From: Rhodospirillaceae bacterium | Lineage (GTDB): Bacteria; Pseudomonadota; Alphaproteobacteria; Rhodospirillales; Rhodospirillaceae | Reading direction: 5' to 3' | Length of the DNA stretch: 64,000 nt | NCBI GenBank assembly: GCA_002737725.1 | Contig: NSIP01000002.1 | Coordinates: 166,028-230,027, forward strand | Shown: piece by piece, positions 25,806 to 35,158 of the stretch | How the letters are laid out: the number at the start of each line of letters is the position of its first letter | Numbering within the stretch: position 1 is the first letter of the stretch | Notes under the pieces: generated by a model | The model's database searches: none | What the model was told of the DNA's origin: nothing | Seen by the model: the letters and a program-made list of their open reading frames with translations, nothing else | Translations under genes and position numbers: made by a program

Positions 25806-26831
25806 ATGGCCGACATAAGCTTAAACTCATTGGCACGCCGGCACGCTCTCGGTTTTGCAGCGGTGGCGCTCACACTGCCACGTCTAGTAACCGCAGCTGA
25901 GACGCGCGTGTCCAATGCCACACCGTTTGCGAAGGGCGACATTATCGTTGCGGCGACGGTCATGGATAATCCAAACGATGATCATGCGGGCACGGGGCGC
26001 TTATTGCAGTTTGATTCGAATCTCAACCTCAAGGGCACCCTGTGGATTAAGGCGACGAATCATAAACTCAGCGGATTGACGTTCGGCCCCGACAAAACGC
26101 TGTATGGGTTTGCGCCGCTCAATCACGCCGTGGTGGAGGTTGGCCCCGATGCAAAAGAACGCCCCCTGTTTTCATTTGCCGATCGCGCTTTCAGTAATGT
26201 GTCGTTTCCGAAAGATGGAACCATTCTTTTTGGCGAGCATTTGGTCGGAAGCAAAACTGAATCGCGATACGTCTCAACCAAGCTCCCACTCATTACCGGG
26301 CGTACAGTCGTTGGTGACGGGCATGTTTATCGGTTCTCGAAAGACCGCAAGCAGATCGAGGAATATGCCACCGATGTTCATGGCGGCATAGAAGGTTACC
26401 ATGGCGTGACGAGTTTGGTGCTCGCCGACAACGACACGCGCGCGATTTACATCTCGGAGACCGGTAACCGGATCCTTCAATACGACCTCAAGAATAAGAA
26501 ACAAATGCCAGATTTGGCGGTCTTTAACGACGATCCGCAGGTTCGTATGCTGCTGTGGATGACCCGGATGGACCAAGACACGCTCTTGGCGATTACCGGA
26601 GCTAGTATGGTCACAATCAATCAAAACACGGGTAAAGTTTTACGTGAATATAAAATGGGCACGTTCGGCTGGGCTGCTGCCACAACGTCGATTGATGGTC
26701 AGCACATCCTCGTAGGTAATTTTATGGACGGCGATATCGCCAAAGTGAATGTGAAGGATGGCGCTGTTGTTGCGCGCGCCAACTGCGGCGAGAAGCGCTC
26801 ACTTTCTGGCGTTGCTCAATTCCCTGGTTAG
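25806..26831 (+). CDS. Tat-exported beta-propeller protein of unknown function
   Basis: 341 residues. The N terminus has a twin-arginine pair (R11, R12 in LARRHALGF) before a hydrophobic stretch ending VTAAE, consistent with Tat export. The mature part shows repeating strands such as GRLLQFDSNLNLKGTLW, HVYRFSKDRKQIEEY and NRILQYDLKNKKQMPD, the look of a six- or seven-bladed propeller related to SMP-30/NHL or quinoprotein-like folds, but I recognise no catalytic signature. GGAGG sits just before the ATG. Same operon as the cytochrome/GLUG gene. Tat export suggests it folds around a cofactor or metal in the cytosol. Confidence 0.72.
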   Translation: MADISLNSLARRHALGFAAVALTLPRLVTAAETRVSNATPFAKGDIIVAATVMDNPNDDHAGTGRLLQFDSNLNLKGTLWIKATNHKLSGLTFGPDKTLYGFAPLNHAVVEVGPDAKERPLFSFADRAFSNVSFPKDGTILFGEHLVGSKTESRYVSTKLPLITGRTVVGDGHVYRFSKDRKQIEEYATDVHGGIEGYHGVTSLVLADNDTRAIYISETGNRILQYDLKNKKQMPDLAVFNDDPQVRMLLWMTRMDQDTLLAITGASMVTINQNTGKVLREYKMGTFGWAAATTSIDGQHILVGNFMDGDIAKVNVKDGAVVARANCGEKRSLSGVAQFPG

Positions 26832-26854
26832 ATCAAATTTAAAAAGAGGCATAA

Positions 26855-27655
26855 ATGTTCCTTAAAATCCTTAAAGGTATCGCGTTCACCGTCGTTGCGT
26901 TGGTCGCGCTCGTCGTTGCGGCACTCTTTGGCTTTTATCTCACGGGGAATAATCAAAACGTTGAGGCGTTTGCTTTCGCCCCGCCCGTCGCCAAGGAGAT
27001 GGTCGAGCCGGATGACGGAATCCTCATTTTTGGCGCCTCACGGAATACCGGCCTTGATGTGGCTGAACTTCTGGCCGCGCGAGGTGAAAAGGTCACGGCG
27101 GTCGTGCGCGCCAACTCAGACACGGAAGCTTTGAAGAAGCTTGGTGTGACGCTGGTGACGGGTGATGCGCTGGATCTGGTGTCTGTGAAGGCGGCCATGG
27201 CCGGTAAAAAATACCGCGCCATACTAACGACGATCGCTTGCTTTAGCTGCAATCCAAAGCCCGACTTTCTGGGGAATAAAAATATTTTTGATGCGGCAAA
27301 AGAAGCCGGTCTGAATCGTGTGCTATTGGTGACTACGATTGGTGCTGGCAACAGTTTCGATTCTGCACCCTTTCCGGCAAGACAGTTTCTCAAGGAGATG
27401 CTGCCGCTCAAGACCCAAGCGGAAGATCATCTCAAGTCACTGGCGCTTGACTACACCATCATTCGTCCAGGTGGCTTGAAAACGGCAATGCCAACCGGGC
27501 GAGCTATTTTGTCAGAAGACCACACGGCGTCAGGCATTATTACGCGAATTGATTTGGCTGGCTTAATCGTTGCGTCCATTGATGATCCGCGAACGATTGG
27601 CAAAACATTCTCTGCCATTGATCTCGACTTCAAATTTCCCCTTGATATGCGATAG
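26855..27655 (+). CDS. Membrane-anchored NmrA-like NAD(P)-binding protein
   Basis: 266 residues. One transmembrane helix at about 8-30 precedes a Rossmann domain with the motif GASRNTG (60-66), atypical SDR/NmrA type, and without a canonical YxxxK pair at the expected distance. Family members are redox sensors, epimerase-like or quinone/flavin-reducing proteins. The single N-terminal helix with a positive N end predicts the domain on the periplasmic side, which would be odd for an NAD(P) binder; the opposite topology is possible. It starts 23 bases after the propeller gene and leads into the SnoaL-like gene. Confidence 0.78.
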   Translation: MFLKILKGIAFTVVALVALVVAALFGFYLTGNNQNVEAFAFAPPVAKEMVEPDDGILIFGASRNTGLDVAELLAARGEKVTAVVRANSDTEALKKLGVTLVTGDALDLVSVKAAMAGKKYRAILTTIACFSCNPKPDFLGNKNIFDAAKEAGLNRVLLVTTIGAGNSFDSAPFPARQFLKEMLPLKTQAEDHLKSLALDYTIIRPGGLKTAMPTGRAILSEDHTASGIITRIDLAGLIVASIDDPRTIGKTFSAIDLDFKFPLDMR

Positions 27656-27700
27656 CACGAAAATCGAGTCACTCACGGCAGTCATGATAGGGGCGATCAG

Positions 27701-28240
27701 ATGTTCCATAAGTTCGTGTTCAAAACTAAAACAGAGCGGCGTCTGGCCGTCTTGGCGGCCCTGATTTCTTTGCCGGCGATTTACGGGGCTTATGCCTTCG
27801 CAGCCGACACAGTCAAAATGCAAGTCGTGGCAGACACCAGCATCTTCAGAAAAATTAAACCCGATGTGCTGGCGATGATTGAAAAAGGTGAAGCTGATTT
27901 TCTGGCGCGTGATCCTAAGCGCCTGGGTGATTCTGTCACAGAGGATTTTGTCTGGTACCGCGTTGCGCCCGATGGGCCCAAAGTCGCCGCTCAAGGCCGT
28001 GCGAATATGGTCAAGATGCTCGAACAGTTCTTCACCGCCGATGCGCCCGCCGGTTTTGAGTCAAAAGTCTATCGTCTTGGAATGGTCGGCAATATTTTGA
28101 TTCAAGTTGAAGTAGATAAGTACGATTCCAAGACCGAGGGCAAGGTCGAGAAAACATCAGTGGAACTCTATGAGTTTCGCGATGGTCGCCGCTTCCGGGA
28201 GTGGCGTTTAACGCCAACGGCGAGTCCGTTCGATAAATAG
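27701..28240 (+). CDS. Exported SnoaL/NTF2-like protein
   Basis: 179 residues. A positively charged start (KFVFKTKTERR) and hydrophobic segment to about residue 35 (ending YAFAAD) form a signal or anchor. A cone-shaped alpha+beta NTF2-like domain follows (about 55-175): helix with FLARDPKRLGDSVTEDFVW, then strands ending SVELYEFRDGRRFREW. The family includes polyketide cyclases, dehydratases and binding proteins; no catalytic residue can be assigned. Last gene of the 23959-28240 run; convergent with the TonB receptor, 14 bases between the stops. Confidence 0.75.
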   Translation: MFHKFVFKTKTERRLAVLAALISLPAIYGAYAFAADTVKMQVVADTSIFRKIKPDVLAMIEKGEADFLARDPKRLGDSVTEDFVWYRVAPDGPKVAAQGRANMVKMLEQFFTADAPAGFESKVYRLGMVGNILIQVEVDKYDSKTEGKVEKTSVELYEFRDGRRFREWRLTPTASPFDK

Positions 28241-28254
28241 ACGCTAAAAATACT

Positions 28255-30195
28255 TTAGTCGCCAATCAATCCGATGCGCAGGCTGATGCGCGCTGTCGTC
28301 CCTGCGCTTTGTCCAAAGAGGCCACCAGGAACAACAATAAACGGGCGGTTTGTAAATAAATTCGACACGGCAAAGCGCAGCAGCATCGAGCGCCCGGTCC
28401 AGTCAAAGCTGTAACGTCCACCCGCCGAGAGAAGCGCATAACCTTTGATATCTAATGTATTGGCGACATTCGCCTCGCGTCGGCCTTGCCAGTTCGCCCG
28501 GCTGTCGAGCGACCACCCGGGGGCCCAGCTTAATTTGTGGTCAATGCTCGCGATTCCAACCGTCGATGAAATGGCCGCAGGCTTGCGTCCCACCGCTCCA
28601 GTATCAACCAATTGACCTGACAACCGTGGCTTCATGATCATGGCGCCGAGAACCAAAGATGTTGTTGGCGATACTTGGCCGCTGAAAGACAACTCCAGGC
28701 CCCGATGATTGGCTTCGCCGACGATTGCAAAAATGCCGTCAGGGCGCAGTCCGTTGCTTAACTTCGTCACGTCAAAGCCAGCGGCTGTGACGTTCAGTCC
28801 TGGCGTGAGTTCATAGTGCGCACCGATCTCGTACTCTTTCGCCACAACCGGCGGCAGAACCTCTGAACGATTCATCGCATTTTGCGGTGCGATGCCGCTT
28901 TCCTCGACACCCTTGACGGTGTTGGCGAACAATGTGAGTTGATCGGTCGCTGCAAACACGCCCGACGCATTATAAAACCAGGTATTATCAGGCCGCCTGT
29001 TTCTGGTTCCGTTCGCTGCAATGACCGTTTTGATATAACGGGTGCGGTGTAGGCCGCTCCGCAATTCCAGCCGACCGAAATAATTCCCCCCGTACCCCAT
29101 GCTACCGATAACTTGGTCAACATCAGAGTTCACTGAGGAAATCGGCCCAGGTATTATGGGTCTTTCTGAGTATTTCAAATTCGTCGTATCAAAGCGTCCG
29201 ATGCGAACGTTAGGTAATGTTTCGCGCAGAGCGCGGCTTTGCCGACCTCGCACGGCGGCGCTCAGCGTATGTGCTGCGTTTTCCGTATCGAACTGGTATT
29301 TCATGATCAGCCCACCCGTCAGTGCTCGGCTGTGCTGATTGAGCGTCGGTTGTAACGTCACCTCAGCTGTGCGGTCGGGCCGCAAGGTCACGAGGGTGAA
29401 ATCTTGCGGCATACGTTGTGTGTCGGAATAAAATACAGAGCTGGCAAGCGACCAGCGCGAAGATAGCTCTACATCAGCAAGTGCGGCGGCGTTGTAGCTG
29501 TATCGCAAGACACGCGCCCAGGGCGGGCTCAGATTCAACCCATTCGTGCGGGGCGGCAATGCGTTGATCGCGGACGCAACACTATAATCGCCATCATATG
29601 TTGAGCGATCGGCTGAGAAAATAGTGCGAATGCGGACGTTATCTGTGGGCCTCCACTGCGGCACCAGTCCGATCCCGTAGTTATTCCCGCTGGTGCCATT
29701 GGGATAGCGCACATCAGGCAGGGCTTGCAGGCCGCCGGCAAGCCCCCACTTGCCGTGCTCAGGGGCATAAGCGCCCGCAAACTCGACAAACCGCGTGCCA
29801 TAATCGCGAAGACCGAAATTCACGCCGAACTGGCGGGTTCCGGCATGGGTATCTTTGAAACGGTAATCAACCACGCCCGACGGTGAGGGGTAGTCTAATC
29901 GCGCAGCGTTAACCCCGACCTTCACGGTCACACCTGCTAAAACCGTATCAGGCAACTGAAATTCGCGCAGAAAATAAAGCCCATCAATGCGATAGGCACT
30001 GGCATCATTCAGATTGAAACCTCTGACTTGGTTTTCATTGTAAAGGCCAACCTGCTCGACGCCGACACGCTCGCCAAAAGCATCACGCGCTCGCAACACG
30101 GCGTTTTCAGGCTCTTGGGCAACTAAATGATGGGGCGCATTCAGAACGAGCGTGAAGACCATCAAGCTGGCGCGTGACTTCAGGCAAGAGGTCAT
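28255..30195 (-). CDS. TonB-dependent receptor-like outer-membrane protein (divergent)
   Basis: 646 residues from ATG 30195. Signal peptide to about residue 26, a short plug-like region (NQVRGFNLNDASAYRIDGLYF) and a long beta-barrel with alternating aromatic strands. It differs from ordinary receptors in two ways. No TonB box is obvious, since the plug starts soon after the signal. The protein ends ISLRIGLIGD rather than in the aromatic residue recognised by the BAM machinery. It probably imports a compound handled by the neighbouring exported proteins (inference). An upstream in-frame start is less likely because it spoils the signal peptide. Its promoter must lie in the 0.7 kb gap. Confidence 0.82.
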   Translation of the reverse strand: MTSCLKSRASLMVFTLVLNAPHHLVAQEPENAVLRARDAFGERVGVEQVGLYNENQVRGFNLNDASAYRIDGLYFLREFQLPDTVLAGVTVKVGVNAARLDYPSPSGVVDYRFKDTHAGTRQFGVNFGLRDYGTRFVEFAGAYAPEHGKWGLAGGLQALPDVRYPNGTSGNNYGIGLVPQWRPTDNVRIRTIFSADRSTYDGDYSVASAINALPPRTNGLNLSPPWARVLRYSYNAAALADVELSSRWSLASSVFYSDTQRMPQDFTLVTLRPDRTAEVTLQPTLNQHSRALTGGLIMKYQFDTENAAHTLSAAVRGRQSRALRETLPNVRIGRFDTTNLKYSERPIIPGPISSVNSDVDQVIGSMGYGGNYFGRLELRSGLHRTRYIKTVIAANGTRNRRPDNTWFYNASGVFAATDQLTLFANTVKGVEESGIAPQNAMNRSEVLPPVVAKEYEIGAHYELTPGLNVTAAGFDVTKLSNGLRPDGIFAIVGEANHRGLELSFSGQVSPTTSLVLGAMIMKPRLSGQLVDTGAVGRKPAAISSTVGIASIDHKLSWAPGWSLDSRANWQGRREANVANTLDIKGYALLSAGGRYSFDWTGRSMLLRFAVSNLFTNRPFIVVPGGLFGQSAGTTARISLRIGLIGD

Positions 30196-30897
30196 TGTTT
30201 CGCAGAACTCACATTTCTCGAGCGGTGCGAACAACGCCGTAATCGCCAGCACAGATTGGGATCAGCAGCCGGTTGAGTATATGCATCGGCTTTAGTGTGC
30301 AAGTGCATGCACTGGCCCTGTTCGGACTCGTTCGTGCGTCGAAACGGACGCTCGGATGTTTTTGGTCATATGGCGCTGACTGAGCTACGCGGTGAATTAC
30401 TCCAGAAGCGTATTTAGATTATAAATCAATGATTTAGGCGTGTTAGAAGTGTTATGCGGATGCAACATCAACGAGTAATGGGTCTCGCCTGCAGCGCTAA
30501 CTTGTCATTTCCGATGAGCTTTTCAGGTCATCGAGTTTGGCGCTATTGTGCGCTTGCTTATACGTCGCGCTTGCTCACGATATCTCATTGATTTTGCTGC
30601 ACATGTTCTGCTGATCGAGGTTCAGATCGGCGTCGATCCAGTGACATAGGCCGCATGTTAGGTGTCTCTCGCGGTTAACTCAGTGCTGATCCATAGAAAA
30701 CCTACTCGCATATGGTTTGGCCATTCAAGGCCAACTGGAAGCATTATTTTCTCATGAGAGATCGTTAATTGCTGTGTGCGCGGTTGGTTATGCCAATGTT
30801 GCTCACCAGTGTTTTCAGTGTGAACACGCCGATACTAATTGCATTAAGATTACCCCGGTTGGGCGTAAACTTGCCCAGCAATAGGGGGTGACTGCAG
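30196..30897. other. 702-base non-coding divergent region
   Basis: Separates the divergent TonB receptor from the secreted-protein operon. It holds the 12-bp palindrome AGTGCATGCACT at 30302-30313. On the minus strand a 30-odd codon open stretch ends at 30575 but has no start or ribosome site that I would defend. I recognise no RNA gene and no transposase. Its length, unusual in this dense window, suggests eroded sequence or a long regulatory region. Confidence 0.6.
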
Positions 30898-32079
30898 GTG
30901 ACGGCTATCCATTTTCGAATCCTCCGGGGCGTTACTAAAATTGTCACCGTCTCAGGCATTACGCTTTGCGCGATCGGATTGATGAGTTCAGCCATCGCCG
31001 CCTCTCCCCAAAGCCTGACGCTGGGCTTCGTCGTGCGCGATTGGTTCACAGAAGTCTACAACAGCAAGTTCATTGATGAATGCCCTGAGGGGCTGGCGAC
31101 CAGTAATGATGAAATTTGGTGGCGCGGCTTATCAAAAGTCGACCGCGCGCGATTGACAGATAACGGCCTCATTCAGAACTTAAATCGCATGCCAACGGCT
31201 ATGCGCCGCGGGCCGGAAGGCGAGAATGTTTGCCTTAATCCCACAGTCGTCAAAGACCCGCCCATGCGTGTTGTTGAGGGTAAATACTCTTTTGGCGCCA
31301 ATCTCGACGAAAATGTCGATGGCCAGCCGACGGCAAATACGTGCGCTCATAATAATTTCACTCATCCAGACGGTACGACGGGTATCGATAACCAAATGTA
31401 CCGGCTGATCGGCTGTGTGTATGGCTGGAGACGCGGAGGGTTGCCTGAACTCAATGCCCATGAAGGGCGCGGGACCAGCGGGCTTGGCATGATCTTGATT
31501 GAGGTCACCCGCGTGACGGACCCTCGAAATTCGCCCGACGTCACAGTAACATTTTACCGCTCGGTCGATCAGTTCGCGCTGGACGGTGCGGGCCGACCGC
31601 TTCCATTTTCGAGTTACAATATTGATACGGCCAACGGAAAACAGCGCTATGGTGATTCCCTCAAGGGCTCGATCAAAGACGGCGTGCTGACAACGGCACG
31701 TGGTGACGTGCGCTTGCCATTCTATGGCAACTATAACTTTTTGCACCCCGCGATCCGCGACATGGGATTGAAGCTCGAGATTGCCGCTGATGGGTCAACT
31801 GCAAAGGGGACGGTCAGCGGATACTATGACCTTGATGAATTTCTTTATTACGTGGGTGGTATGGTCGGGCACACCTCGACAGGGGATAATTGCCCAGCCA
31901 TGTATGTTGCTGGCTACCAACTCGCCGATGGGTATCCCGATCCAGCAACAGGCCAGTGCACTCATTTGTCCTCTTCGTTTAGTATTGGCGCTTATGCGGC
32001 ATTCGTCATTCACCCTGAACAAAACGCCGCAAACACAGGGACTGATGCCCGAGTTGATGCTGGGCTGAAGAAACCATAG
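30898..32079 (+). CDS. Secreted protein of unknown family, first gene of the DUF1592/DUF1552 operon
   Basis: 393 residues, GTG start with AGGGGGTGA 7 bases upstream. Signal peptide to about residue 35 (ending AIAA). The mature protein has six cysteines (in ECPEG, VCLNP, TCAHN, GCVYG, NCPAM, QCTHL), which could form three disulfides, a WWRGL motif and an acidic stretch near the middle with LDENVDGQPT. I do not recognise the family. Its position, 14 bases before the heme lipoprotein gene, makes it part of that operon. It may be the periplasmic binding or structural partner of the DUF1592/DUF1552 pair (inference). No transmembrane segment is seen beyond the signal. Confidence 0.8.
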   Translation: MTAIHFRILRGVTKIVTVSGITLCAIGLMSSAIAASPQSLTLGFVVRDWFTEVYNSKFIDECPEGLATSNDEIWWRGLSKVDRARLTDNGLIQNLNRMPTAMRRGPEGENVCLNPTVVKDPPMRVVEGKYSFGANLDENVDGQPTANTCAHNNFTHPDGTTGIDNQMYRLIGCVYGWRRGGLPELNAHEGRGTSGLGMILIEVTRVTDPRNSPDVTVTFYRSVDQFALDGAGRPLPFSSYNIDTANGKQRYGDSLKGSIKDGVLTTARGDVRLPFYGNYNFLHPAIRDMGLKLEIAADGSTAKGTVSGYYDLDEFLYYVGGMVGHTSTGDNCPAMYVAGYQLADGYPDPATGQCTHLSSSFSIGAYAAFVIHPEQNAANTGTDARVDAGLKKP

Positions 32080-32093
32080 GCGGCGCCGGTAAG

Positions 32094-33788
32094 ATGAACG
32101 CAAAAACGAAACGCATCGCCGTGTTGAGTGCCCTTGCAGCTCTGAGTGCATTGCTGTCTTCGTGTGGCGATGTAGAGCCGAAATCGACAGGCTCGCCGCC
32201 AGCCATGCGGCGCCTTACCAACGATCAATACCGCAATATTATTGCCGATGTTTTTGGCCCTCAGATCGTTGTGGCTGGGCAGGCTGACCCGTTGCTGCGC
32301 ACGGATGGCCTTTTAGCTGTCGGCGCACGGAGCGCCAGAATCACGCCGTCCGGCTTCGAGAAATTCTACGGCCTTGCGCGATCAATTTCTCAACTAGTCG
32401 TAAACGAAGACAATCGGGACCACTTAATCCCATGCCAACCAGCTTCGGCGAAAGGCGCTGACGACGCTTGTGCTCAGCAGTTCATCGCGAAGGTTGGGCG
32501 TTTATTGTATCGCCGCCCGTTGCTGCCTGGAGAACTCGATACTGCGATGAAGTCGGCTGGGTTGGCGGCGCAGACGACTGGTAATTTCTATCGCGGTTTA
32601 TCAGTCGCGCTGTCGGGCATGATGACAACACCTCAGTTTCTATTTGTGGTTGATGAAACTGAGCCAGACCCCGATCAGCGGGGCCACATCAGGCTCACGG
32701 CATATGCGAAAGCCTCGCGCTTAAGTTTCCTGTTGTGGAACACAACGCCACATGAGGCGCTGTTAACTGCTGCTGAGAAAGGTTTGCTGCACACAACAGA
32801 GGGCTTGAGCGCCCAGGTGGATGCGATGATGGCTTCGCCACGCTTTGAGGCGGGTGTGCGTGCTTTCCTCGACGATTTCTTGCGATTTGATCAGTTTGAA
32901 ACGCTCGAGAAAGACAGTGTCATCTACCCAGCGTTCACGGTCAAGGTGGTTGAAGATGCGCGTGAGCAAGTTCTTCGTACCGCAGTTGATCATTTGGTCG
33001 ATCGCCAACGGGACTATCGTGATCTGTTCACGACACGGCAGACATTTATCTCAGGGGCCTTGGCGCGAATTTACCGAGTTCCAACGACGAAGCCTTCGGG
33101 CAATGCGTGGGTGCCGTATGAATTCGCGCCCGATGATCCGCGGGTCGGGCTTCTCACGCAGGTCGGATTTGCTGCTCTTGCATCGCATCCGGGGCGCAGT
33201 TCACCGACACTGCGCGGACGTGCTATACGTGAAGCATTGTTATGTCAGAAAGTGCCCGACCCACCTGGGAATGTTGATTTCTCTTTATTCGAAGCGGCTG
33301 ATTCGAATAACAAAACCGCACGCGAACGCCTCACGGCGCACCGGACGGCCCCGGCCTGTGCTGGGTGCCATAAGCTGACCGATCCCATCGGCCTTGGCCT
33401 CGAAAACCTTGACGGCGTCGGCCAACTCAGAGCAACAGAGAATGGGGCAATGATTGATGCCAGTGGCGATTTGGATGGCATCACCTTTAATGATGCTGCG
33501 GGACTGGGGAAGGCCATGCGCGAAAACCCAGCCACTACGTCATGTTTGGTCGATCGGCTCACGGCCTATGCGTTGGGACGTAGCGCTACGGCAGGCCAGA
33601 TTGTCTTCCTCGATTATCTCAAGGCTACATTTGTGAAGAACGGCTATCGCCTCCCGGATCTGATGCGCCGCATCGCCACGAGCGAAGCGCTGTATGCGGT
33701 ATCGGCACCGGAAGTGGATGTGAAGCCTGTTCAATCAGCGGCGGCAGCAGTCGCAACAGGTGCGGCGCTCCAAGAGGTCTCACCATGA
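32094..33788 (+). CDS. DUF1587/DUF1592/DUF1588/DUF1585 lipoprotein with heme c motif
   Basis: 564 residues. The signal ends in a lipobox, LSSC with C24 as the lipidated residue. The family order is visible: RRLTNDQYRNIIADVFG (DUF1587), a central helical region (DUF1592), GLLTQVGFAALASHPGRSSPTLRG (DUF1588-type, quoted only as a landmark in part) and the C-terminal LPDLMRRIATSEAL (DUF1585). Between them lies HRTAPACAGCHKLTDPIGLGLE, where C422-A-G-C425-H426 is a c-type heme site. Such proteins are common in Planctomycetes and some Proteobacteria beside DUF1552 genes; their reaction is unknown. The gene ends with an ATGA overlap into the DUF1552 gene. Confidence 0.86.
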   Translation: MNAKTKRIAVLSALAALSALLSSCGDVEPKSTGSPPAMRRLTNDQYRNIIADVFGPQIVVAGQADPLLRTDGLLAVGARSARITPSGFEKFYGLARSISQLVVNEDNRDHLIPCQPASAKGADDACAQQFIAKVGRLLYRRPLLPGELDTAMKSAGLAAQTTGNFYRGLSVALSGMMTTPQFLFVVDETEPDPDQRGHIRLTAYAKASRLSFLLWNTTPHEALLTAAEKGLLHTTEGLSAQVDAMMASPRFEAGVRAFLDDFLRFDQFETLEKDSVIYPAFTVKVVEDAREQVLRTAVDHLVDRQRDYRDLFTTRQTFISGALARIYRVPTTKPSGNAWVPYEFAPDDPRVGLLTQVGFAALASHPGRSSPTLRGRAIREALLCQKVPDPPGNVDFSLFEAADSNNKTARERLTAHRTAPACAGCHKLTDPIGLGLENLDGVGQLRATENGAMIDASGDLDGITFNDAAGLGKAMRENPATTSCLVDRLTAYALGRSATAGQIVFLDYLKATFVKNGYRLPDLMRRIATSEALYAVSAPEVDVKPVQSAAAAVATGAALQEVSP

Positions 33789-35158
33789 GCATTCTCATCA
33801 AACGCCCTATACATCGCCGAACGGTACTCAAGGGCTTGTTGGGCGGCAGCTTAGTTAACGTCGCGCTACCCTTTTTAGATTGTATGCTGAATGATCATGG
33901 TACAGCCCTGGCCGCAACGGGGTCCGCGCTGCCAGTCCGTTTCGGCACGTGGTATTGGGGTATGGGGCATACGCCCGGCCACGCGATTGCCGATAAACCA
34001 CAAACAGCCCCCGGGATCGAATTCTTGACTGAAACGCAGGCGCTGAAGCCCTATGCAAGTCAGCTCAACTTCTTCGGCGGCTTTGGCATGCCGCTCGATG
34101 GGCGTTCGAATTATACACACTTCACAGGCTGGGTCGGTAATCGCACAGGAACGATCCCCCAGAAAGAAGGCGAGATCACGAACCCGACACTTGATCTGAT
34201 CATCGCCGATGAAATTAGCGCCGGTACGCGCTTTAAAACGATAGATGCTTCGAGTGCGGGGATTGCTCGCGAAAACTATAGTGCGCGCAGTACTGAAAGC
34301 CGCGCCCAGGCCGAGATTTCTCCGGTCGCACTTTACACACGATTGTTCGGGCCTGAATTTGTCGATCCCAATGGGGCCAACTTCAAACCCGATCCCGCCA
34401 TTATGCTCGAGAAGAGTGTGCTATCAGCCTTCGTCGAGGAGAGCCAAAGTTACGCCAAGACCGTGGGCGCCGCTGATCGTGAGCGGCTAGATGAATACTT
34501 CACATCAATTCGCCAGCTGGAAAAGCGGATGGCGCTGCAGCTTGAGAAGCCCGAGCCAAATGAAGCGTGCCTGGTTCCAAAAAGGCCAGCAGAATTACCG
34601 CCTGATCGTTTAGCGCAGGCCCGCGAAATGCCCAATGTGATCGAGACGCACGCGATCATGGCAAAACTGCTGGCGATGGCGGTCGCCTGCAACCAGACTA
34701 AAGTCTTCAACATGGTCTTTACCGATAACTTTGCAAACGTGCGCAAGAAGGGCGAAAGTTATACGCACCACCTTCTCACACATTCCGAGTTGATTGACTC
34801 TGATCTTGGTTACCAGCCACTTGCCTTCTCGTTCAATCAGCAATGCAGCGAGGCTTTGGCAACGTATCTTGAAACTCTCTCGAGTATTCGCGAGGGCGCG
34901 GGCACGTTACTCGACAATTGCCTCATTTTTGCCTCCAGCGAAACAAACTACGCCAAGCTGCATACGATTGACGGCATTCCGATCTACCTTGCTGGTAAGG
35001 CTGGCGGGCGCATGAAAACCGGGCTGCATGTTGTCGGTGGCGGTGATCCGATCACCCGTGTCGGGTTTACAGCCATGAAGATTATGGGCGTTCCACTTCG
35101 GAATTGGGGTTCAAAGTCACTTCAAACCTCGAAAGCCATCTCCGAGGTGATGGCCTAA
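33785..35158 (+). CDS. Tat-exported DUF1552 protein
   Basis: 457 residues. The twin-arginine motif RRTVLKG (11-17) and hydrophobic stretch GLLGGSLVNVALPF are a textbook Tat signal. The rest matches DUF1552, a family distantly related to alkaline-phosphatase-like sulfatases and typically found next to DUF1592 genes; landmarks are RFGTWYWGMGHTPGH and the later LTHSELIDSD region. Tat export implies cofactor insertion or folding before export. It starts by ATGA overlap with the lipoprotein gene and ends by TAATG overlap with the triple-repeat gene, so the three are translationally coupled and expected in fixed ratio. Confidence 0.86.
   Translation: MSILIKRPIHRRTVLKGLLGGSLVNVALPFLDCMLNDHGTALAATGSALPVRFGTWYWGMGHTPGHAIADKPQTAPGIEFLTETQALKPYASQLNFFGGFGMPLDGRSNYTHFTGWVGNRTGTIPQKEGEITNPTLDLIIADEISAGTRFKTIDASSAGIARENYSARSTESRAQAEISPVALYTRLFGPEFVDPNGANFKPDPAIMLEKSVLSAFVEESQSYAKTVGAADRERLDEYFTSIRQLEKRMALQLEKPEPNEACLVPKRPAELPPDRLAQAREMPNVIETHAIMAKLLAMAVACNQTKVFNMVFTDNFANVRKKGESYTHHLLTHSELIDSDLGYQPLAFSFNQQCSEALATYLETLSSIREGAGTLLDNCLIFASSETNYAKLHTIDGIPIYLAGKAGGRMKTGLHVVGGGDPITRVGFTAMKIMGVPLRNWGSKSLQTSKAISEVMA

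Noticed and set aside
30575..30679. Minus-strand open stretch of about 35 codons in the large gap
   Set aside because: No proper start or ribosome site and no recognisable family, despite a composition that at first looked protein-like (three cysteines, one histidine-tryptophan pair).
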